A DNA stretch of 64,000 nucleotides, taken from contig SADC01000189.1 in the NCBI GenBank assembly GCA_004194705.1, positions 124,001 to 188,000 of the forward strand, read 5' to 3'. The notes beneath the pieces were generated by a model. The model was not told where the DNA came from. It saw only the letters and a program-made list of their open reading frames with translations, and ran no database searches. The translations under genes were made by a program, and so were the position numbers. Every line of letters starts with the position of its first letter. Within the stretch, counting starts at the first letter, position 1. Positions 1-9,000 of the stretch are shown here, piece after piece. The DNA comes from Ditylenchus dipsaci. Its lineage: Eukaryota > Nematoda > Chromadorea > Rhabditida > Anguinidae.

Positions 1-42
1 GAAAAAGAAGAGTCTCTTGCCCATACTGGCTACACCACCCAG
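1..42 (+). CDS. Spalt-like gene, 3' end of an upstream exon
   Basis: The window opens inside an exon. Fourteen codons ([14 protein letters not shown]) run to a donor CAG|GTAAAT at 42/43. The frame is phase 0 and joins in frame to the exon starting at 2202. Earlier exons and the start codon are outside the window. Confidence 0.6.
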
Positions 43-3000
43 GTAAATTTTAAAAATTTTTATATTTATAAAATTGAGGCGAAAAAATGAGACAGCTCAG
101 GATAACTACAGTCGACTCTGTCAATAACGCACGCCCAAAAAGTTCGTTCCCGCCTAGGGTCCGGCACTTTTTTACCCTAAATTTGGGAGCTGATTGCTGA
201 ATGTAATTCGCCATCCTCGTGCGAAAACTCGCAAGGATTTTGATTTTACCGATCGTTTTTTTTTGTGAAACATTATAATTTCATCATTTAGACCCGCAAC
301 TCTCCCAATAGTGTACGCATGTTTCCTGAATAGGTGTGCGATGTTGGGAGAGTTGCGGGTCTAAATGATGAAACTACAGGGTGGATCGAAAAACCTGAAA
401 TTTTTCAAAATTAACACTGTTTTGTTTAAGACTTTTGAATTTACATATTTCTTTCATTATTCAGCAGTGTTTGTAGCTTGTTTAAAAGCCAAAATCAAGG
501 GCTACGTGCTAGTGCAAAAACATTTCGAAAATCATTGAACAGTTCAAATTAGACAGTTCAGTCATTGAAATTTATCGTGTCGCATTCATTTATTGTTTTT
601 TCATCGTGTCTCTATTTTTTATATTGAATTTGGTGTAACAAGGATGGACGGTTGCAGTCTTAGGTCATACGGTCAGCTTCAAGGCAAGCAACCTATGGGA
701 AACAACCACTTAGTGAGTTAGCCTTGTGGAGCGAGCCGCGTTAATCTCATGCTACGAGAGCTAGACCTAAGACTACGGAAGAATGAGATGACTCGGTACC
801 GGCCTCACAACCGTTATTCCAACATCCTTTGTTACGCCAAAAAATCTTTATTTTAGACGGTGCGCGGAAGCCCTTGACAAAAATTTTCGGATTTTTTCAG
901 GTTTTTTGGGCCACCCGGTATAATGTTTTACAAAAACGATCGGTAAAAACGGAATCATTGCAATATTTCGCACTAGGCTAGCGAATTACATTCAGCGATC
1001 AGCTCCGAAATTTAGGGTAAAAAAGTGCCGGACTCTAGCGGGAACGAACTTTTTAGGCGTGCGTTATTAACAGAGTCGACTGTAGTCTTATTTTAAGATT
1101 TCATGGCGAGATTTTTGTAATTTATAAAAATCATTATTGTCATCTAAGCCCTCTGTTTGAAAAATTCTGGCTCTCTTCTATGTTGATGCTGTCATCCCTC
1201 GCTCTGGCCTTAGGTATCTTCTCTCTTTAGTTCCTTTTTTTCAGCCTCTGTTTAATTGTATCGAGATTTTTGAGATTTTGACTGTGCAATAAACTTAGAT
1301 CACCAGATCACCTTTCGGTTGAAGCCTTCAAAATATGGAGCAGACCAACTGGTTTTTTGAGGGTATAAATAAAAGAAAAAGACGACGGTCCGTATGAAAT
1401 GCTAATTTGTGCAGTAGTCTAATTTAGATGATGATGAGCCATTGAGGAAAGGTTTCCGCCTAGGCAGACAAATAAAAACCGTGTTTTGTCTTTTTCTTCT
1501 CTTTCCAAAATTCAATTCTTCTTTTACTTCAAACAGAGAAAGCGCCTCACACAAAACATTATTATTATTGGCTGGCAAGCACAAATTTATTGCCTGATGC
1601 CATGCGAAATAGACAGCGACCGACAAAGGGTACTAGTAGTTGTAGTAGGAGCAGCAAAAACACTAGAACAATAAGAAAATGACATAAAAAGGGCTCAGGG
1701 GGAGGACACTGTTGATGCGTCATTCATTTAACACAGCTGCAATAGGGATAAATAACTTTAATTAAAATTAGGTTAATAAAATTTGTAAAAAACCCAATTT
1801 GGTAAAACACAGCCGTGTAAATAATCAAAATAAAACCCCTCGAGTTCGATCCCCAGCTGAATCCGACTTTTTTTAACGTTTTTGCCAATTAAACCAATTA
1901 AAAAAGCCACAAAAACGATCGAAATTAATTTTACGAGTCGATTTTCACCAAGTTTCACCAATAAGATTCAGAAAAAATAGAGTGTCGTTATATCGGGAAC
2001 GGCGACTCTTACTGGTAGAACTATGGCTATTTGCAAAAAAAAAAAGACCCGTAAAATCGATTTTTCGAGACATACCAAAAACTAACTTTAAAAAAATAAA
2101 AAGGTCTCGAACCCAACCAAGGGTCGAACTCGAAGAGTGTTGTTATATCGTGTTGTTATGTACCATAAACAAAACTTACTTAAAAAAAGACTATATTTCA
2201 GCAACTATTCGAGCTATTCGCCGCCAACCTGGGAGCTCAGGAGCAACTCCAACTGCACCAATTACTCCAGCAAGGCGCACCTGGAGCTGTCCCAGAACAA
2301 CCAAGCCCCTCCTCTTCTTCACCCCAACATCTTCAACCACAAGAAGATAATGAGGATGAAGACCAAGAAGACGAAGACAAATTCCTTCCCTGGCTACAAT
2401 GTGACTTGTGCCAACAAACCTTCACTTCTTTTACCCAACTTAGGGAACACTCCTGTAGTCAGGTATCTGATCAGTCGCAGTCTAGATGCCAATCCACCCC
2501 AGCAAGTAGCTCTCGTCGCCAATTGGATTGCCAGTCTCTGCCAGCTAGCCTACAGCTGCCCTCTTTCCACCTGCTCCAAAGTCACGACCCATCAGTAGAG
2601 GACGAAGCGGTGGACCCGCCAACTCTGGAAGTGGGTATGCCCCAAGCAAGAAACACCCTCTGCCTCACTCCATTGACTCTCTGAGTGATGCGCTGGACCT
2701 TTCGGTGAGCGAGTGCAAGAAAAGAAGAGTCAGTGAGGATTCACAGGCTGGTGTTTCACAACCCTTTGGAAGCTTTGGACCCCAACAACAATTACCCCCT
2801 CACTTAATCCCGGCTTTTTCATCGATGCAACAACATCCAAGTAAGTGGTTTTGAAAGCAACAAAAACTAGACAATGTCCGGCTTACATTTGAAAAAGTTC
2901 AAAAAAAATTTGATGGGAGAACAAGACATTTTTTCGGGCTACAGTCAAGTCTCGATATAGTGACTGTATCGAGGGTGTCACTATAGCGAGGGTGCCAATT

Positions 3001-6000
3001 TTATTCATTTCCTTTTAGCCGAAACCAAACTAGCCGACACCAAGTGTCACTATATCGAGACTTGACTGTATGTTCAAAACGCATATCTGATATTGAGCCG
3101 GTCTGAAAAACATTAACTTTTCAGTGCTGATGGGCTCCCAAAACTCTGGTCTACCACCGAATCCTATGTTCATATCCCCCAAGCAGCCGCTGCGGCTTTC
3201 TTCAACTCGTCCTCGTGCTCCTCCTCCTCTTCCTCAGGTCCATCAACACACTATAGCAACAGTAACATGGCTGGCATGCAGGACAATGGACATGGCAGCA
3301 AGCCATTTATGCATCAAACCACCCCGCCCCACCTGATTAACTCCATGATGGCCATGGCTGCAAACACAACTAGTGGGCGAAGTGTTAGTGCGAACAGTGA
3401 TGACGACTGGGAATCCATGATGGAGGTAGCTGCAGTGAATAAAGTTTAAACAATAAGAAATATTCCATTTGTAGGTCAATTGCACTGACGAGGCGGAAAA
3501 AATTCGAGCCCTGGTAGGAGACAAAGCGTTACCGGTGACTGACTCTAACCAATGCCTGTTGTGCAGAAGGGTGCTGTCTTGCAAAAGTGCTTTGCAAATG
3601 CACTACAGAACACACACTGGTGGTTTTTGTGATTTTCAGAAAAATGAAGTGAAAATTAGCATAAAATTTTACGATATTGCTATATATCAATCCTGATATT
3701 TTTTAAATTTTATTGCTTGGGAAAAATAATTAATGATTGTCGTTTAGGTGAGCGACCTTTCAAATGCAAGATTTGCCAAAGAGCCTTTACCACTAAAGGC
3801 AATCTGAAGACGCACATGGGTGTGCACAAATCCAAGCACGCCTTCAATGGTAGCAGTAGTAGTAGCAGCAACAGAAGCATGTCCGGACATCCTTCCAGAC
3901 TACCACCTCACCCCGTTCCCAACATGCCTTTTGGAGTGGGTCAGCATCAGTGCCCGATCTGCCAGAAGAAGTTCCTGTCTTCTTCCCTGCTACAGCACAT
4001 GTTATTGGGCAGCATACTAGTCAGTTGACCAGGTCAGCCTATGCAAGTAGATTTATGAGATAGCCCAAAAATAAAGATGTTTTGTCAACGTACCAGTCGT
4101 AATAGCCCAGGTTCCGATCTGTCATTTTTTAAATTTTTTTTCTTACGTGGGACACAAAAGGTGAAAAAAGCTTCGGACACAAACTTGAAGTCATAGTTGC
4201 ACGCAAAAATTTTTGGCGCCGGGCACCGTCGCCGGGGTTTTCAAAAATGGGCGCCGGGCGCCGGCGCCAGTGGGCGCAGGCTATTCTGGAGGCGCCGGGC
4301 GCCGGAACAGGCGCCGGGTTTTTCGAAAAATCGGCGCCGAGCGCATTACGTGGCGCCAGTCATTTTTTGGCGCCGGGCGCCGGGAAAATCTAAAAGTAAC
4401 TAAAAAGTGTTTGTTTCACAAAAAAGTTCGTTTTTTCATTATCAATGAATTTATCTTTCTCTTGTTATACATAAAATGGTTATACATTTTTACAATCATC
4501 GATGCGTTAGACTTTTTCCTTCAGCTGTTCGCATTGAAGTAATATATACGTGCTATTCACAGCCGCTGTGCTTGCACAAATAAACAACATGTCATACGCT
4601 AGCACGGCCAGTGATAAGTAAAACCTAGACCAGAACTAAGCTTGTTAAGTACATGCAAAATAGTGTAAGTTGAAGTGCATTGTAACAAGTTCAATTGATG
4701 AAACTTCTTCAATTTCATGATTTTCTGGTTAACTGTATGTACAAAAAAGAATGAATCGTGTTATTTTTTAAAGCGAAAATCAATAAAAAATTAAAAGATT
4801 GCAAATTTTTTGAAAAAAGACGTATTGGAAAAAGGTTGCAGTTCAGAATCCCCCCCACGGGGACTGATCAGGTGGAGGAGATAACTTCATATTCGTGTTT
4901 CTCGACCCCGATTTCATGAGAAAGCCGCGCGTTTTTTTGGTTCTGAGAAAAAAAATTTTTTTCGAACCACAGGGGGTATCATGGTTTTTAGTCAAAATTT
5001 GAAAAATTTAAATTGGCGCCTTTTGAATTTAAAAGGGAATAAGGGCTGTATTGGGAGGGGAAGGGAATAAAGAGGGCCACTTTTAGGGCAGAACATTATA
5101 AATTTGAATATCTATATTCTTCGACTGCCTCACCATGTTTTTCAACTGGGCCGTGGCAAAAAAAGACTCTATATGCATTTTATGGTCAAGAGTACTTCTC
5201 GGAATCATTCTCGAAACCTCCTAGCACCACATCAGAAGCGATAACTCCAGCCGAAGACCTGTTCCCTAGCTCCTGTCCAAGCAGTTAGGGCCATTTCCGC
5301 TGCCTTTCTCACCATCGGAAATGGCTGGGCTTGTCAAAAGTCCTGCAGAATTGAACCAAACACCTCAACCAATGCCAAATTTCTTCGGTTTCCCGTTGTT
5401 CATGGGAGCAACTCCTCACCCTTTGTCTATGACTAGTCTGTTCAATGGAAACCATTTGAAAGAACCAATGACATCTTCACCTGTGAAGGTGGAACCTGTG
5501 AGATTACCTCCCCTACCTCCTCAATTCAACAATTTTTCCTCTTCGGGGGCGCAGGGGGCTTGGGGGCTTGGAGTTGAGATGCGCACACCCACATACCTTA
5601 GACACAAATCACTCGAAAGTGACTCTGGATGCATGAAAAAGCATGCATACCAGAGTTTATTTATGCGGTAGGCCCCAGTATTCAAGACTATGTTCAACAT
5701 CTTCTTGTTACTGGCCCCTGTGTGATTAGTGGCGCCCTTTTATTCCCTTCCCTCCCTATACAGCCCTTATCCCTTTTAAATTCAAAAGGCGCCAATTTAA
5801 ATTTTTCAAATTTTGACTAAAAAACCATGATACCCCCCTGTGGTTCGGAAAAAATTTTTTTCTCAGAACCAAAAAACAGCCGGCTTTCTCATGAAATCGG
5901 GGTCGAGAAACACGAATATGAAGTTATCTCCTCCACCTGATCAGTCCCGTGGGGGGGGGGGATTCTGAACTCAAGCCGGAAAAAATACTAAAATTTGCTT

Positions 6001-9000
6001 GAAAAACGTGAGCCGGTCGCCGGCGCCGGAGTTTTTCAAAATTGGCGCCGAGCGCCGGCGTCACCGCCGGCGCCCTTATTTTTTGAAAATTTTCGGGGCG
6101 TACGCCGGTGCCCGTGCAACTATGCTTGAAGTGTGTAAATCAAAATGGGGTCAACTGTAGGCAAAATGCCCCCGCTAATTCACACTTCCAATTTTTGTAA
6201 ACATCGATTTTCGGTTAAAAATTCACAATTTGGCTGTTGTATATTTCTCTAATTTTATTGCTTGAACAAAATTTTTTTGGAAGAGGCAACTTTAGAAACC
6301 AATAAAGCATGCCTTAACTGCCTATTTGATGGTTATGCTTTTGCCAAAACATAGTTTCTCAAACCTTTTTTGAGTGTTTGGAGTTAGAAGTGTAATAAAT
6401 CTTGTGCGAATATCATCATAATAAGTGTTTTCTCCCCACGGACTCATTTAGCTACTTGTTCAAGCAGCTAGTTGGGCTGGGGATGAGTGAGTGAGAGATA
6501 TATCCTTTTGTTTTTACTCCACCCCATAAATATGGCCATCCCATTATTTATTTGCTGTTAGTGCTGTTATTCTCAATTTGCTGGCCAAATCACTTTTTGA
6601 GCAGAAAATCAAATTTTAGCTCAATATTATTTATAGTTTTGCTTTGTTACATTTCTGATATAAATTAATGGACGATACGTAAAAATGCCACGTTTTCAGA
6701 GAAAAAGTGCCACGTTTTTGTGAAAATGTGCCACGTTTTAGGAAAATGTGCCACGTTTTCTGACAATAAGGTTCCTTAGACAATCAATGATTTACACCTG
6801 AAATTTTGAAGATTACCATTAGCTTTCTATTGATATGTCCTTGGGAACAAAGCGACCAATAAAACCAGGCATATGTGTGCAAAACTAGGCAAATTTGAAA
6901 GAAACGTGGCACTTTTTCACTGAAACGTGGCACTTTTTCGCCTTCTTGACTAGAATCGAAAAACGTGGCACTTTTTCTCCAGAACGTGGCATATTTCCAT
7001 TTTATCTATAAATTAATTTCGATCCTAAAATTGGACAAAGAAGCCCTCAAATCTGATATTTGAAACTCACACTACTTTTCCCATGTTTACTTGGGTTTAA
7101 ATCCTCTAATCCGATATTTATATTGATATTTCCCTACTTTGATGATTTTTTTACAAGGTCCACAAGGAGGGACCATGGTTTGATTGACTATGGTTTCAAC
7201 CGGTCAAACTAATGACTACTAGCGAATATATAGATTTTCTTGACTTAACTAATATATCTTAAGCCTTTAGAAATGGCATGTTCCCACCAGTCTCTTCAGT
7301 GCCTTTACTTGGCTCTCCATTGGAAGCTATGCTAAATCTGAACTTCTCACTGAACCTAGCTCAAAAGAAGTGTTCTGAGGCTGCTTCTACCACCACCATG
7401 TCCAGCTCTTCCTCTTCCAATAATAACGCCAACGAAGATTGTGCTGCTGGAGGGCAGTCCAGCCATTCCACTTCCACTCCCTCACCATCCTCCTCTATCC
7501 AGCAACCACAACCTCCTAGCACCACATCAGAAGCGGTAACTCCAGCCGAAGACCTGTTCCCTAGCTCCCTGTCCAAGCAGTTAGGGCCATTTCCGCTGCC
7601 TTTCTCACCATCGGAAATGGCTGGGCTTGTCAAAAGTCCTGCAGAATTGAACCAAACACCTCAACAATGCCAAATTTCTTCGGTTTCCCGTTGTTCATGG
7701 ATCAGCTCCTCACCCTTTGTCTATGACTAGTCTGTTCAATGGAAACCATTTGAAAGAACCAATGACATCTTCACCTGTGAAGGTGGAACCTGTGAGATTA
7801 CCTCCCCTACCTCCTCATTTCAACAATTTGCCGGCTGGAGAGCAAGCTGAGCAAAAACCTTCCCCTGTTAAACAAGAATTGAAACAAGAGGCTAGAAATT
7901 GTGCGCCACAACAACAATCTTCCACGACTACTACACCTGCAGTTGAGCCGAAGAAGGAAGTGTTGGTCAAGGAGGAGGTTGTTAGTAAACCAGTGGTGTC
8001 CACTAGCATTGCAGCAATAAGCACAAGCAACCCATTGGATGCTATACAGGTAAAAAATTTCGACGCTACTTGCATATATCTTGACTTTTGACCATTTGCC
8101 TGTTTTGGCATGTTTTGGTCACTGGAGCTGGGCAAAAATAGTCTCTAAATGCATTTTTAATCAAGAGTCTTGCTCGGAATTATGTCTAAGGTAAGTGAGT
8201 GCGCGCATCTCTAACCAACAAGCCTCCTGCGCCCCTTCGGGGGCGCAGAGGGCTTGGTTGCTTGGGGTTGAAATGCGCACACCCACATACCTTAGACACA
8301 AATCACTCGAAAGTGACTCTGGATGCATAAAAATGTATGCATACCAGAGTTTATTTATGCGGTAGGCCCCAGTCAACAAAACTATGTTCAACATCTTCCT
8401 TTTCGTTCAAAATTGGCCCCTTTTTAGTCTATTTCCACCCTAATACAGCCTTAAATCCCTTCGAAAACGGTCGAAATAGGTACTTTTGGTGGTCCAGAAA
8501 CTCGATTTTTTATTGACCAGAACTCAAAAATAATGTCTTTTTTGAACTCCTGAGGCGATTTTGAGTCAATATAGGGTTTGGGAACATTTTAAAAAAAGTT
8601 GATTTTGGGGGGGGGGCGTATATGCAAGTAGCGCCAGATTTTCTTATATACAAGTTTTCTGTAAAATCAAAGCTACCACGATGATTACTAAAAATATTTA
8701 AAATAGCTGTTAAATTTTTCAAATATACAATGATGGCTTTTTAGAAGATGTACGCAGAAACAGAAACCCAGAACCAGTATCCCGACCCACCTTGCCCCTG
8801 TCTAAGCACCAGTGTCCAGTTTGCAGAAAACACTTTAGCAGTGGATCCGCTCTGCAAATACATATGCGTACTCACACTGGTGAGCGGCCTTTTAAGTGTG
8901 AAGCTTGCTCTAGAACATTCACTACTAGAGGCAACCTCAAAGTGCATATGAGTAAGTTTTTTTAAAGGCTAATCTACAAGGTGAATCGAAAAAATGCACC

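Larger units (their letters stand above)
105..1087. mobile_element. Nested foldback MITE in spalt-like intron
   Basis: The ends are inverted copies: CTACAGTCGACTCTGT with AAAGTTCGTTCCCGCC at the left, and GGGAACGAACTTT with ACAGAGTCGACTGTAG at the right. Inner arm words (CCGATCGTTTTT / AAAACGATCGG) also match. The same terminal words recur at 2940, 9214, 16944, 31722 and elsewhere. Two other inverted-repeat units sit inside it (279-373 and 375-920). It fills most of the intron between exons 1-42 and 2202-2840. There is no coding capacity. Confidence 0.8.
4178..6137. mobile_element. Foldback element with GGCGCCGG-array arms
   Basis: The left end ACTTGAAGTCATAGTTGCACG and the right end CGTGCAACTATGCTTGAAGT are inverted copies. 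Each is followed inward by a GC-rich array of GGCGCCGGGCGCCGG words (4214-4390 and 6010-6110) alternating with AAAAATT spacers. The unit lies in the 4033-7270 spalt-like intron and has been split by a second element at 4841-5970. The arms stand out sharply in GC from flanking AT-rich DNA. Confidence 0.75.

Noticed and set aside
631..839. Hammerhead, HDV-like or group I ribozyme
   Set aside because: I looked for CTGATGA/GAAA cores and group I P7 motifs and found none in the proper arrangement.
1982..2350. ATG-started frame leading into the spalt-like exon as a possible gene start
   Set aside because: The conserved frame starts at an acceptor (2201/2202) in phase with an exon ending at 42; the ATG frame is a different one and is low-complexity.
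4197..4542. Arg/Ala/Gly-rich frames in the GGCGCC arrays
   Set aside because: GC-rich repeat sequence only; the frame changes meaninglessly with the array phase.
5321..5671. 5215-5535 as a genuine alternative spalt-like exon
   Set aside because: It lacks splice sites, is flanked by transposon arms on both sides, and duplicates the later exon.
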